From Methanocaldococcus lauensis (GTDB lineage: Archaea; AGJL01; Methanococci; Methanococcales; Methanocaldococcaceae), in the NCBI GenBank assembly GCA_902827205.1, contig LR792634.1, positions 496,001 to 560,000 on the forward strand: 64,000 nt of DNA, read 5' to 3'. Both the position numbers and the translations under genes were made by a program. Under the pieces are notes generated by a model. It was given only the letters and a program-made list of their open reading frames with translations, was not told the DNA's origin and searched no databases. Numbering within the stretch: position 1 is the first letter of the stretch; each line of letters opens with the position of its first letter. Shown here in pieces: positions 49,530 to 58,649 of the stretch.

Positions 49530-50387
49530 TTAATATTTATGAAGTTTTTTACTCAATTCCATCAATCTTCTGATTCTCTCCTCAGTTGGAGGATGAGTTG
49601 AGAATAGTTTCATTATAAAATCTGATCTAAATGGATTTACAATAAATAAGTGAGATGTTGCTGGATTTCCCCTTTCTAATGGATACATCTGAACCCCTTC
49701 TTCCAACTTAGATAATGCACTAGCCAACCATAAAGGATGAGTCAATTTAGCCCCTTCTTCATCAGCGTAAAACTCTCTCTGTCTCGAAATTGCAAACTGT
49801 ATCAATGTTGCCGCAATTGGTGCTAATATCAACAATAAAATTAGTCCAATAAATTCTAATGGATTGGTATCTTCACTCTCTGATGCGAAGAATAAACCAC
49901 CCCAGTATAGCATCCATTCTGCAATATATACGATAGCCCCAGCTAATGTAGCAACTATGGTAGATATTAAAATATCTCTGTGCTTAATATGTGCTATTTC
50001 GTGTCCAATAACACCCTCCAGTTCTTCTGGAGACAATAGTTGTAAAATTCCTTCAGTAACAGCAACAACAGCATTTTTTGAATCTCTTCCAGTAGCAAAT
50101 GCATTGGGTGTCATTGTAGGAACAATAGCAACTTTTGGTTTAGGCAATCCTGCCTTTCTCGCCACTCTTTCAACCATCTGATGTAGCCAAGGCATCTCGT
50201 ACTCATCTAAAATTCTCGCATTGTAACTCATTAACACGAACTTATCACTATAATAGTATGCAATAATGTTAGGAATCAAAGCGATGAGTATAGCAAATAT
50301 TGGATGTATATGTAACATAAGACATATTGCGTAAATTAAACCTACGAGAAGTGCCATCAATAAATATGTTTTTATCTCATTCATCAT
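49530..50387 (-). CDS. htpX: HtpX-type membrane zinc metalloprotease
   Basis: 285 residues. Two hydrophobic segments at the N-terminus are followed by the HEXXH zinc motif in GVIGHEIAHIKH (about residues 129-140), two more membrane segments (about 145-200), and the third ligand in REFYADEEGAKL (about 214). The C-terminus has the THPPTEERIRRL typical of HtpX. It degrades misfolded membrane proteins. It lies 21 bases after the DUF39 start in the same direction; an operon is possible. Two ATGs in tandem form the start. Confidence 0.92.
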   Translation of the reverse strand: MMNEIKTYLLMALLVGLIYAICLMLHIHPIFAILIALIPNIIAYYYSDKFVLMSYNARILDEYEMPWLHQMVERVARKAGLPKPKVAIVPTMTPNAFATGRDSKNAVVAVTEGILQLLSPEELEGVIGHEIAHIKHRDILISTIVATLAGAIVYIAEWMLYWGGLFFASESEDTNPLEFIGLILLLILAPIAATLIQFAISRQREFYADEEGAKLTHPLWLASALSKLEEGVQMYPLERGNPATSHLFIVNPFRSDFIMKLFSTHPPTEERIRRLMELSKKLHKY

Positions 50388-50521
50388 AGTAATCCCTTTT
50401 TATTTTCTTTATTAATTTTAATAATTTAGTATTATAATAATATCCTTAGATATTTTAAATAACTTACGATAAGGACAAAATTTTTAAAATTTAGCTTTAA
50501 GTTTAAAATTTGGTGATATAA

Positions 50522-51742
50522 ATGGACGATAAATTTGCCTCTAAGTTTGAAATAGATATTTTAAACAAACTATTGAATAAAAATTTTAACTATGATTTAG
50601 CAATAATACTTAAAAAAATTGGAGGTTTGGATTATAGAAAAAAGGTTTTTATTGGTGGAGAGTGTATAGGTATTTTAGAGTTTGATTTAATTGATTTGAA
50701 TTGGAAGTTTCACCCTTATGCATCTTATTATTTAATAGAAGAGCCAAAGATTAAACTAAAACCTACAAAAAGAAAATTGAAAGGTAAGAAAATTCCATTA
50801 AATTTGATTGAAAATCCAGAAGAACTTAAAGATATTAACGAGAATGAGTATGTTGGCGTAGAAATAGGAAACTATGTTGGTGTTGGAATTAAAAAAGGAG
50901 AAACTATAAAGATTAAAGATTTAACTTTAAAAAGAGAGATTAAATTTGAAAAGATTGAAGAATATTTAAGAAAAAATTATGACAGAATTAAGAAATTGGA
51001 GAAAAAATCTCTAAATATAATAGAGAAATATTACAAAAAATGTAAAGATAGAGGATATGTAATAAATGCTTCATTTAGTGGAGGAAAAGATTCATCTGTT
51101 TCTACATTATTGGCAAATAAAGTTATAGACGATTTAGAAGTGATATTTATAGATACTGGTTTAGAATTTAAAGAAACTATTAAATTTGTTAAAAAATTTG
51201 CTAAAGAATATGATATAAATTTAGTTATTTTAAAAAGTAAAGATTTTTGGGAATACTTAGGAAAATATGGCATTCCAACGAAAGATTATAGATGGTGTAA
51301 CAGTATTTGTAAGTTAGAGCCATTGAAGGAATATTTAAAGAAGTATAAAAAAGTATATACAATTGACGGCTCGAGGAAGTATGAGAGTTTTACAAGGAGT
51401 AAATTAGATTATGAAAGAAAAAGTAGTTTTATAGAGAATCAGATAAATATCTTCCCAATATTAGACTGGAAAGGAACCGATGTGTGGAGTTGGATATATT
51501 TAAATGATGTTATATATAATGAACTCTATGACAAAGGCTTTGAGAGAATTGGCTGTTTTATGTGTCCATCTGCTTTAAACAGTGAGTTTTTGAGAGTGAA
51601 AGAGTTGTATCCTGAATTGTTCAATAAATGGGTAGAAGTTTTAAAAAGATTTGGATACAGTGGAGATGAAATATTAAGAGGATTTTGGAGATGGAAAAAA
51701 CTTCCTTCAAAAATGAAAGAATTAAAAGAATTACTAAAATAA
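50522..51742 (+). CDS. PAPS-reductase family protein with N-terminal extension
   Basis: 406 residues. About residues 1-165 are an archaea-specific N-terminal part with a PUA-like strand pattern. The PP-loop appears as NASFSGGKDSSVSTLL (about 178-193), followed by EVIFIDTGLEFKET and WRWCNSICKLEPLKEYL-type cysteines (about 259-264). A C-terminal pair in GCFMCPSALNSEF (about 343) suggests a metal or Fe-S site. It could reduce PAPS or APS to sulfite, or thiolate tRNA. Proximity to Fsr favours a sulfur role. The start ATG follows TTTGGTGATATAA. Confidence 0.75.
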   Translation: MDDKFASKFEIDILNKLLNKNFNYDLAIILKKIGGLDYRKKVFIGGECIGILEFDLIDLNWKFHPYASYYLIEEPKIKLKPTKRKLKGKKIPLNLIENPEELKDINENEYVGVEIGNYVGVGIKKGETIKIKDLTLKREIKFEKIEEYLRKNYDRIKKLEKKSLNIIEKYYKKCKDRGYVINASFSGGKDSSVSTLLANKVIDDLEVIFIDTGLEFKETIKFVKKFAKEYDINLVILKSKDFWEYLGKYGIPTKDYRWCNSICKLEPLKEYLKKYKKVYTIDGSRKYESFTRSKLDYERKSSFIENQINIFPILDWKGTDVWSWIYLNDVIYNELYDKGFERIGCFMCPSALNSEFLRVKELYPELFNKWVEVLKRFGYSGDEILRGFWRWKKLPSKMKELKELLK

Positions 51743-51880
51743 TTTTTATTCATAATAAATAATTAATGTATTTTTTAATTTTATTATAAACTTTTTAATA
51801 TTTTCATTATTTTGTAACAATTTTTTGAGAATTTCCCAAGGTTCGTATTACTTTTAAAGTTTGCAAATATATAAATTTAA

Positions 51881-52018
51881 GAATACAAAAATGGTGTTAC
51901 AGAAATTAAGAAACTGTTTCAAACCCTATCTATCTACAATTTCTTTATTGGCAGTGCTTTAACTATTGCACTTACAGTTTTTGGAGCAAAGGTTTTCATA
52001 GAATTCCGCCACATTTAA
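51881..52018 (+). other. Decayed coding fragment related to 37559-37708
   Basis: A stop-bounded 45-codon frame without a start, ending TAA at 52016. It reads GVTEIKKLFQTL, then a hydrophobic stretch (GSALTIALTVFGAKVF). Its first part shares the TE-x-KKLF-x-TL core with the 37.6-kb fragment. The rest of the 312-base gap around it is AT-rich and empty. Confidence 0.4.
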
Positions 52019-52055
52019 TGAAAATACTATAGAACCATTAATATTTTTATTTTTA

Positions 52056-52403
52056 TTAGTATTTTTTTAGCCATTCTTTGACACTTAAATACCACTCATC
52101 CAAAAGTTTTTCCATCTTTTCTTTAACTTCTTTAAATACAACTGGTCTATATACATATTTAAATCCACTCTTTTCTGTTATTTTTTCCCTCTCAACCAAT
52201 CCACAATTCATTAAACTTCTCAATGCTTTTTGAACTGTTGTTCTATCTCTATCTACTCTTTCAGCAATTTCCATTACTGTAGCTTCTTTCATATCCAAAA
52301 GTTCAAAATAAATTCTAATTTCAATTTCCTGTAATCCTAAAATACATCTCATTAAATCCTCAACAGTAAATTTCTGCATCCTTGCTACTATGAGATTATC
52401 CAA
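52056..52403 (-). CDS. Winged-helix transcription regulator (TrmB/MarR-like)
   Basis: 115 residues. A wHTH domain (about residues 25-80) has the recognition region MEIAERVDRDRTTVQKALRS and the wing GLVEREKITEKSGFKYVY. It begins with TTG behind AGGTGATAAA. It follows the siroheme protein gene by four bases, so the two form an operon that is divergent from fsr. It is the obvious candidate to bind the palindrome at 53293-53311 and to switch the sulfite genes. Confidence 0.8.
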   Translation of the reverse strand: MDNLIVARMQKFTVEDLMRCILGLQEIEIRIYFELLDMKEATVMEIAERVDRDRTTVQKALRSLMNCGLVEREKITEKSGFKYVYRPVVFKEVKEKMEKLLDEWYLSVKEWLKKY

Positions 52404-52407
52404 TTTA

Positions 52408-53232
52408 TCACCTAATTAAAATCTCATCTTTTAATCTTTTTTTAATTTTTTCAATTCCTAAATTTTTAACAAAATCATACATTCTACCTTTTCCATACTT
52501 TGAATATAGTCCAATTATAAAGTCAATAACATCTATAACATCATCCTCTTTTTTAACATTTATTAAGAATTTTCCTTTTTTTGGAAACTTTCCTCCTTTT
52601 CCACCAATGAATATTGATATAACTCTATCTTTAATATATATAGCATTGCAGAGTTTGAGACATTCTCCCATTCCAATGCAATTTTCTTTTATAACTTTAT
52701 TTATCCAATCTATTGCATCTATTTCACAAAAACCTCTGCATTTTCCACATTCTTTGCATTCTTTTTTATTAATTTCTAAAATATATCTAAAACAAATGCC
52801 AATATCACAAAATTGATAATGAGTACAGTCATTTGGGCATCCACTGACATTTATTTTCAACTTTTTTGGAACCCAAATTCCTTCAAACTCATCATGGATA
52901 ATTCTTGCCAATTTTATAGAGTCTCCAATAGAATTTGGGCATTCAGTTCCAATACATGCAACTATCTGCCTAATCCTCCTACCTGTTGAACCTAACTTTA
53001 TTCCAACTTTATTTAATATTCTTTCAGCATCTTCTAAGTATTCAAACTTTATCTTTAACTCAATACCTTGTCTTGTTGTGATATGAATTTTATTTTCACC
53101 AAAATTTTTTGCAATATAACTTATAGCATCTAATTGTTCAGATGTTAAATAACCTGGCTTTAAAGATAATCTTATTGTGTATCCATCCTTTTTGGGAATA
53201 ACTCCAAATTTGTAATTTTGACTGCAAAACAT
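52408..53232 (-). CDS. Small dissimilatory-sulfite-reductase-like siroheme protein (Dsr-LP type)
   Basis: 274 residues. The N-terminal half has the sulfite-reductase fold (TRQGIELKIKFE and TGRRIRQIVACIGTECPN). Cysteines in CIGTECPNS (about 91-97) and NVSGCPNDCTH (about 129-139) form the siroheme-[4Fe-4S] site, and two ferredoxin motifs follow (CKECGKCRGFCEIDA, about 154; CIGMGECLKLCN, about 182). Such single-subunit proteins are frequent in methanogens; proposed roles are in sulfite or nitrite reduction or siroheme-linked sulfur assimilation. It is transcribed away from fsr across a shared promoter region. Confidence 0.85.
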   Translation of the reverse strand: MFCSQNYKFGVIPKKDGYTIRLSLKPGYLTSEQLDAISYIAKNFGENKIHITTRQGIELKIKFEYLEDAERILNKVGIKLGSTGRRIRQIVACIGTECPNSIGDSIKLARIIHDEFEGIWVPKKLKINVSGCPNDCTHYQFCDIGICFRYILEINKKECKECGKCRGFCEIDAIDWINKVIKENCIGMGECLKLCNAIYIKDRVISIFIGGKGGKFPKKGKFLINVKKEDDVIDVIDFIIGLYSKYGKGRMYDFVKNLGIEKIKKRLKDEILIR

Positions 53233-53260
53233 TACATATCACCACTATATTGATAGTAAG

Positions 53261-53270
53261 TTTTATATAT
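53261..53270 (+). promoter_or_regulatory. TATA region shared by fsr and the divergent siroheme operon
   Basis: TTTTATATAT on the plus strand reads GCATATATAAAA on the minus strand and can act in both directions. For fsr, transcription would begin about 25 bases downstream, inside the palindrome at 53293-53311. Confidence 0.45.
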
Positions 53271-53292
53271 GCAGATGTATCTAAAATTAAAG

Positions 53293-53311
53293 TGTGAATA
53301 AATTATTCACA
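53293..53311. promoter_or_regulatory. Perfect 19-bp palindrome, probable operator of the sulfite genes
   Basis: TGTGAATAAATTATTCACA is a perfect inverted repeat around a central A. It lies between the TATA region and the fsr Shine-Dalgarno, and upstream of the minus-strand promoter. The winged-helix regulator two genes away is the likely binder, occupying the site as a dimer. Confidence 0.65.
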
Positions 53312-53331
53312 TATTACAAAAGGTGAGATTA

Positions 53332-55197
53332 ATGTATGAATGGAAGTTAAATGAGATAGTTGATAGTGGTATCTGTGCAAGGTGTGGAACTTGTGAAGTT
53401 GTATGTCCAAACAATATAATAAAATTTGATGAAAAACCATATATTGAGGAGGAATGTTTAAGAAAAGGACATGGAATGTGTTATGATGTTTGTCCAAGAG
53501 TATCATCAGGAAAATACCAAATAAAAATCAGAGAGAAGTTTAAGGAAGAATATTACTATGGAAAAAGTGATATTGAAGGCCAAGATGGAGGAGTTGTAAC
53601 CGCTTTTCTAAAATACTTATTAGAAAATGGAAAAATTGATGGAGCAATAGTTGTTGGAGATGAGTGCTGGAAGCCAGTTTCATTAGTCGTTCAAACTGCA
53701 GAAGATTTATTAAAAACTGCAAAATCAAAGTATGCGATATCAACCTTAGATGCATTAAGAAAGGCTGGAGAAATGGGATTAGAAAGAGTAGCAGTCGTTG
53801 GATTACCTTGCCAAATTAATGGTTTAAGAAAATTACAATACTTCCCTTACTTAGCCAAATATGATGGAGAACTTGGAAGAAATGGAAAACCTGTAAAATT
53901 ACCAAAAATTGAATATCTCATAGGATTATTCTGTACTGAGAAATTTGAATATAACAACATGAAAGAAGTTTTAGCAAAGCATAATATTGAGATTGAGAAA
54001 GTTGAAAAATTTGACATTAAAAAAGGAAAATTATTTATTTATATAGATGGAGAGAAGAAAGAAATTGACTTAAAAGAGTTTGAAATCTGCCCAGGATGTA
54101 AAATATGTAGAGATTTTGATGCTGAACTGGCAGATGTTTCAGTAGGTTGTGTTGGAAGTCCTGATGGTTATTCAACAGTTATAATAAGGACTAAGAAAGG
54201 GGAGGAAATTAAAAATGCTGTTGAATTAAAAGAAGGGGTTAACTTAGAAGAAATTGAAAAATTAAGAAAGTTAAAATTAAAGAGATTTAAAAAAGAAGTT
54301 GAAAGAAGGAGAGAGAATAATGAATATATCTCATTCTACTGGACATCTGATTATGGTGGAATTGGAAAGAGAGCTGATGGAACTTACTTTATAAGAATTA
54401 GGGCTAAGCCGGGAGGATGGTATTCTATTGATGAAATAAAAGAAGTATTAAACATTGCTGAAAAATACAATGCTAAAATAAAGATTACTGATAGAAGTGC
54501 TTATGAACTTCACGGCATTAGTGGATTTGATGTTGAAGATGCTGTTTTAGATCTAACAAATAAAGGATTTATAACTGGTTCAGAAGGACCATTAGTTAGA
54601 GCTACATTGGCATGTCCGGGAGGAGGAAACTGTAGTAGTGGTTTAGTAGATACATTTGAACTATGTAAAATCATTGAAGATAAATTCAAAGAAAGACCCG
54701 CTCCATACAAATTTAAGATTGCAATTAGTGGCTGTCCAAATGGATGTGTAAGACCACAAGTACATGATATTGGTATAGCAGGAGTTAAATTCCCTGCTGT
54801 TGATGAGAAAAAATGTAACGGTTGTGGAAGATGCTTTGAAGTTTGTAAAGTTGAAGCAATTTATATAAGAGGAGAAACTTCCTATACTAACTACAATGTA
54901 TGTATTGGTTGTGGAAAGTGTATAAAAGCATGTCCAAATGAGGCAAGAGATGTTAAAGAAGAGGGCTTTATGGTTTATATTGGAGGAAAAACGGGGAGAG
55001 AAGTTGTTAAAGGAATTAGCATGAAAGTCAAAAGCGTTGATGAAATCATTAATCTAATAGATAAGGTATTAGTTGTTTATAATAAGTATGCCATAAAACC
55101 ACAGAGAGAAAGATTAGCTGCAGTTATGAAAAGAGTTGGTCAAGAAACATTCTTAAAGGAGGTTATAAAATTAATGAAAAAAGAATCTGCCTACTAA
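53332..55197 (+). CDS. fsr: F420-dependent sulfite reductase
   Basis: About 621 residues, reducing sulfite to sulfide with F420H2. The N-terminal half is FrhB-like: a ferredoxin motif CARCGTCEVVCPN (about 14-26), GQDGGVVTAFL, LPCQINGLRKLQ (about 158) and CPGCKICRDFDAELADVS. The C-terminal half (about 330-620) is a dissimilatory-type sulfite reductase with LACPGGGNCSSG (about 423), SGCPNGCVRP (about 463) and two [4Fe-4S] motifs (CNGCGRCFEVCK; CIGCGKCIKACP). This lets the cell detoxify sulfite or grow on it as a sulfur source. ATG 53332 follows AGGTGAGATTA. Confidence 0.95.
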   Translation: MYEWKLNEIVDSGICARCGTCEVVCPNNIIKFDEKPYIEEECLRKGHGMCYDVCPRVSSGKYQIKIREKFKEEYYYGKSDIEGQDGGVVTAFLKYLLENGKIDGAIVVGDECWKPVSLVVQTAEDLLKTAKSKYAISTLDALRKAGEMGLERVAVVGLPCQINGLRKLQYFPYLAKYDGELGRNGKPVKLPKIEYLIGLFCTEKFEYNNMKEVLAKHNIEIEKVEKFDIKKGKLFIYIDGEKKEIDLKEFEICPGCKICRDFDAELADVSVGCVGSPDGYSTVIIRTKKGEEIKNAVELKEGVNLEEIEKLRKLKLKRFKKEVERRRENNEYISFYWTSDYGGIGKRADGTYFIRIRAKPGGWYSIDEIKEVLNIAEKYNAKIKITDRSAYELHGISGFDVEDAVLDLTNKGFITGSEGPLVRATLACPGGGNCSSGLVDTFELCKIIEDKFKERPAPYKFKIAISGCPNGCVRPQVHDIGIAGVKFPAVDEKKCNGCGRCFEVCKVEAIYIRGETSYTNYNVCIGCGKCIKACPNEARDVKEEGFMVYIGGKTGREVVKGISMKVKSVDEIINLIDKVLVVYNKYAIKPQRERLAAVMKRVGQETFLKEVIKLMKKESAY

Positions 55198-55290
55198 GAT
55201 AAACTTTTTTTACTATATTGTTTTTTATTTTTGTAGCAGTTTCTTAGTTATTATATATATTATTATAAATGCTTATAAATTCCTTTTATG

Positions 55291-55386
55291 GGGCTGTTTC
55301 CGTTCAGTCCGAAGTCCAATGAACCTATAGCAGAGAAAATGCTATTCTCGATGAAGCTATGAGTTGATGACAACCCATTTCCATAG
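55291..55386 (+). repeat. 96-bp conserved tnpB 3' tail, copy C
   Basis: The third copy reads GLFPFSPKSNEPIAEKM and ends NPFP-stop, with TGA replacing the Trp codon of copy B. The opening hairpin is kept through a G-U wobble (GGGCTG/CAGTCC). The flanking 262-base gap between fsr and the DUF2085 gene holds only this and AT-rich DNA. Confidence 0.75.
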
Positions 55387-55459
55387 ATATCGGTTTGTAT
55401 AATATGATAAATGCTATTATATGTTATAGTAATGGAAAACAGAATCATTATCTCTTACC

Positions 55460-55948
55460 TTACTCTAAATATTTTTTTGATAGTATTTTTAAAAATATTG
55501 GCAATATATAATAGACTACTACAAAACCAGCAATAAATCCAGTTATAAATCTCAATTCGTTAGAACTTTCTCTCAATCCAATTAATTGTGTAGTTCCATC
55601 AATTACCATGGGAATTAGAGATATAATTAAATATTTTTTATGTGGGAGTTTAAAGTCATTTAGTTTTTTTACAAAGGGATAAATTATCATTCCTGCTAAA
55701 AATCCAGTATAGATACCAAAACATCTTGCACATACAGCCATCTTATAACCAAAAATAAAATAGCTTCTTTGTGGTAGTTGATGACATATTGGAGAATATA
55801 TAGTATATAAATATATAGATATTAATCTAAAAATCTTAGAATTTTCTCCTAAGTATGCAGTATATGGTGCTAAAAAAATTCCTATATAAAAGATTATAAA
55901 AGAAAAAGTAATTAGCGGATAAATCTTTTTTATTAATTTCCATTTCAT
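55460..55948 (-). CDS. DUF2085 membrane protein
   Basis: 162 residues with about four hydrophobic segments. The family hallmark is a Cys/His-rich loop, SPICHQLPQRSYFIFGYKMA followed by VCARCFGIYTGF (about residues 53-85), that may bind metal or cofactor. The function is unknown; the family occurs in archaea and bacteria. It lies eight bases after the next minus-strand gene, so both may be co-transcribed. Confidence 0.8.
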   Translation of the reverse strand: MKWKLIKKIYPLITFSFIIFYIGIFLAPYTAYLGENSKIFRLISIYLYTIYSPICHQLPQRSYFIFGYKMAVCARCFGIYTGFLAGMIIYPFVKKLNDFKLPHKKYLIISLIPMVIDGTTQLIGLRESSNELRFITGFIAGFVVVYYILPIFLKILSKKYLE

Positions 55949-55955
55949 TATATCA

Positions 55956-56333
55956 TTATCTATTTTTTATAACTACATACAAAATTCCACCAATAGCTCC
56001 AAGAATTGCTCCAAATATAATCCCACTAATTAATCCAATTATTATTGAGGTTCCTGCTAAAAACGCATATGACTTAAATTCCATCATTGGCATAATTGAG
56101 GCTAATATTAAAAAGCTTAATATTGTTGCAATAATTCCTCCAATAACACCACTAATTGCCCCAACAATACCGCAATTTTCATAATCTAAACTACCACCAG
56201 CATTTACATAAAGATGAGCAGCAACTGCTCCCCCAACAATATAACCTAAGCAACAAATAGCCCCCAAAACACCATTAACAATACCTCCAATAATAGAGGG
56301 ATTTAACATTTTTTCTGTATCAAAATTTACCAT
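55956..56333 (-). CDS. Gly-rich four-helix membrane protein (DUF5518-like)
   Basis: 125 residues with four hydrophobic Gly/Ala/Ile-rich segments (GGIVNGVLGAICCLGYIVGG; GAISGVIGGIIATILSF; IIIGLISGIIFGAILGAIGG and one between). This fits the archaeal DUF5518 group of small membrane proteins of unknown role. ATG 56333 lies behind GAGGTGATG. The soluble part is only the N-terminal dozen residues. Confidence 0.6.
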   Translation of the reverse strand: MVNFDTEKMLNPSIIGGIVNGVLGAICCLGYIVGGAVAAHLYVNAGGSLDYENCGIVGAISGVIGGIIATILSFLILASIMPMMEFKSYAFLAGTSIIIGLISGIIFGAILGAIGGILYVVIKNR

Positions 56334-56380
56334 TGTCATCACCTCTAAATTGCACTATTATATTTTTATTATTATCACAT

Positions 56381-57649
56381 TTAAATATTTTTTCCAATTG
56401 CATCATATAATTTCCCATTTACTACTGTATAAATTGGAAATCCTTTAACTAAAAATTTATCAAAAGGACTAAATTTTGCCTTAGATTTGAATAATTCAGT
56501 ATTAATTTTTCCTTCTTTTTTCAAATCAACAATAGTTAAATTTGCCAAATTACCCTCTTCAATTTTGTTATTTATATTAAATATTTTAGCTGGATTCTCT
56601 GACAATATCCTTACAGCGTCAAATATTGTTATTAATTTTTTATTAACCAAATTTAAGGTTAATGGGACAAGAGTTTCAATCCCCGGAATTCCAGAAGGAC
56701 AGTTTTTAACATCTTTAAGTTTCTCTTCCAATAAATGTGGAGCGTGATCAGAGGCGATTATATCAACATCTTTATTTACAATCCCTTTAATTAACGCTAT
56801 GTTATCTTCCTTACTCCTCAAGGGTGGATTAAATTTTCCAAAACCTTTTAATTCCTCAGCCATATCTTTATTTAAATAAATGTGGTGGGGAGTAACTTCA
56901 ACAGTTATCTTAACATTTTTTAATCTTTGTTTTGCATCTTTTATTATTTCCAATGATTTTTTTGTAGATATATGGCAAAAATGAATATGTGGCTTATATT
57001 TCCTAACTTTATCAATAAATTGTAGGGTTTTTATAACTTCTCTAACTGCCTCAACCTCTGATTTTTCATCTCTTATTTTACAGTGGTCTATCCAACTCTC
57101 TAACTTATAAATTTCCATATTTTTATTAATTATATCCTTATGCTCTGCGTGAATACAAAAACGCTTATTTTGATTTAAAATATCCTTCAACTTAGAATAA
57201 TCTTCAATATATAAATCTCCCACAGATTTAACCATAAATATTTTATAAGCCATAGCCTCCTTTATATTTTCAAGATAATTTTTTTCTGTAACTCCAAAAT
57301 TTAGAAATATATTTATTTTACTCTCTTTTTTACAGTCTTCAAGTTTTTTATAAAAAAGTTCTTTTGTAGTTATTGGAGGCTTATTGTTAGGCATATCTAT
57401 GGCAAAACACACTCCCCCATTTATCCCTGCCAAACTACCACTTAAAAAATCCTCCTTTTCACTTTCTCCCCATCTAAAATGGACATGAGCATCAATAACT
57501 CCTGGAATGACAATATAATTTTTTAAATCAACTTTTTCATCATCTATATTTATATTCTTAGAGATTTTTTTAATTCTACCATTTTCAATTAAAATATCAC
57601 ATTCAACAATCTTATTATCTCTAACTACTTTGCAGTTTTTAAGTAACAT
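56381..57649 (-). CDS. pyrC: Dihydroorotase
   Basis: A 422-residue amidohydrolase of pyrimidine synthesis (carbamoyl aspartate to dihydroorotate). The first metal motif is [12 protein letters not shown] (about residues 53-64). Others are [10 protein letters not shown] (about 163), [12 protein letters not shown] (about 214), VTPHHIYLN (about 243) and IIASDHAPH (about 294). [20 protein letters not shown] in the C-terminus is also typical. It is the class I (archaeal/bifunctional-like) form. ATG follows GTGAGAGT. Glycosyltransferase starts 11 bases upstream of it in the same direction. Confidence 0.93.
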   Translation of the reverse strand: MLLKNCKVVRDNKIVECDILIENGRIKKISKNINIDDEKVDLKNYIVIPGVIDAHVHFRWGESEKEDFLSGSLAGINGGVCFAIDMPNNKPPITTKELFYKKLEDCKKESKINIFLNFGVTEKNYLENIKEAMAYKIFMVKSVGDLYIEDYSKLKDILNQNKRFCIHAEHKDIINKNMEIYKLESWIDHCKIRDEKSEVEAVREVIKTLQFIDKVRKYKPHIHFCHISTKKSLEIIKDAKQRLKNVKITVEVTPHHIYLNKDMAEELKGFGKFNPPLRSKEDNIALIKGIVNKDVDIIASDHAPHLLEEKLKDVKNCPSGIPGIETLVPLTLNLVNKKLITIFDAVRILSENPAKIFNINNKIEEGNLANLTIVDLKKEGKINTELFKSKAKFSPFDKFLVKGFPIYTVVNGKLYDAIGKNI

Positions 57650-57660
57650 ACTCTCACTAA

Positions 57661-58374
57661 TTAGATTAATTTCTGCATAATCAACTTAAATAAAATCTTA
57701 AATCCAGTTTTAACATTAGTACCTCTTGCCATTGAATATTCAGTATATATTGTTTTTATTGGCACTTCCTTAATTTTTAAATCAAATTTTTTTGCTAAAA
57801 TTATAAATTCTGACGAAACTTCGTATTTATCACTCTTTAACTCCTTAACAATTTTTTTTGCCGCTTCATAAGAAAATGCCCTTAAACCACTTTGGCTGTC
57901 AGTTACTAAATAACCACCCATCAAGTAAGTTATAAAATTTAATCCAAAGTTTCCAATTCTTTTAACTAATGGCATATTCTTTAACTCATTTTTGTCCATC
58001 ATTCTACTACCTATAACAAAATCATATCCCTCAAATATTGGCTTTACTACTTTTTCAACATCCTTAGGATGATGTTGTCCATCAGCGTCAAAAGTAACAA
58101 TAACCTTTGGTTTATAGAGTAAAGCACATTTAATTCCAGTTCCTAATGCTCCTCCCAATCCCCTATTTAATATATGCCTACACACAATAACATCCTCTTT
58201 TTTTGCCAATTCATAAGTTTTATCTTTTGAACCATCATCAACAACAATTATGTTTTTATATCCTTCTTTTTTCAAATTTTTTAAAGTTGTTGAAATCATT
58301 TTCTCTTCATTATATGCTGGAATTACAATAAATATATCTTCTTTATTAATTTGGATGTTTTGCCTTTGATCCAT
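57661..58374 (-). CDS. Family 2 glycosyltransferase (DPM1-like)
   Basis: About 237 residues of GT-A fold. Seen: [15 protein letters not shown] at the N-terminus, [10 protein letters not shown] (about residue 44), [18 protein letters not shown] and the metal-binding [11 protein letters not shown] (about 96). [17 protein letters not shown] is typical of dolichyl-phosphate glycosyltransferases. It may charge dolichyl phosphate with sugars for N-glycosylation. ATG 58374 follows AGGTGAAAATA and lies inside the 3' end of the MrpF-like gene, an overlap of 29 bases that couples them. Confidence 0.8.
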   Translation of the reverse strand: MDQRQNIQINKEDIFIVIPAYNEEKMISTTLKNLKKEGYKNIIVVDDGSKDKTYELAKKEDVIVCRHILNRGLGGALGTGIKCALLYKPKVIVTFDADGQHHPKDVEKVVKPIFEGYDFVIGSRMMDKNELKNMPLVKRIGNFGLNFITYLMGGYLVTDSQSGLRAFSYEAAKKIVKELKSDKYEVSSEFIILAKKFDLKIKEVPIKTIYTEYSMARGTNVKTGFKILFKLIMQKLI

Positions 58375-58627
58375 TATTTTCACCTATTACCTTGCAGAAT
58401 GCAAATGCACCAACAACACCACATATAAATATAGCCAATGCTATATTATTAGCAAAGGCAATATTGTATTTTTGAGAAATTACTACAAGTAAAGTTCCAA
58501 TAACTACTGTTAATAAAGATTCACCAATTAAAACATTGGCTGTTCCTTTTTTAAATGCTAATCTTAAACCTACCAATGCTGAAAAACTTAATGCAATAAT
58601 TGCAAACAGCCAAACTATGAAATTCAT
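58346..58627 (-). CDS. MrpF/EhbB-like small membrane protein
   Basis: 93 residues with three hydrophobic helices and a charged tail ([11 protein letters not shown]). The pattern (helix one, Arg/Lys loop, helix two, then NIALAIFICGVVGAFAFCKVI) resembles the MrpF/PhaF subunit of multisubunit Na+/H+ antiporters and the corresponding Ehb hydrogenase subunit, but no other Mrp or Ehb subunits are nearby. ATG follows GGTGATAAA. It overlaps the glycosyltransferase start. Its role as an orphan is unknown. Confidence 0.5.
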   Translation of the reverse strand: MNFIVWLFAIIALSFSALVGLRLAFKKGTANVLIGESLLTVVIGTLLVVISQKYNIAFANNIALAIFICGVVGAFAFCKVIGENNGSKAKHPN

Positions 58628-58649
58628 TTTATCACCATTATAATTAATT

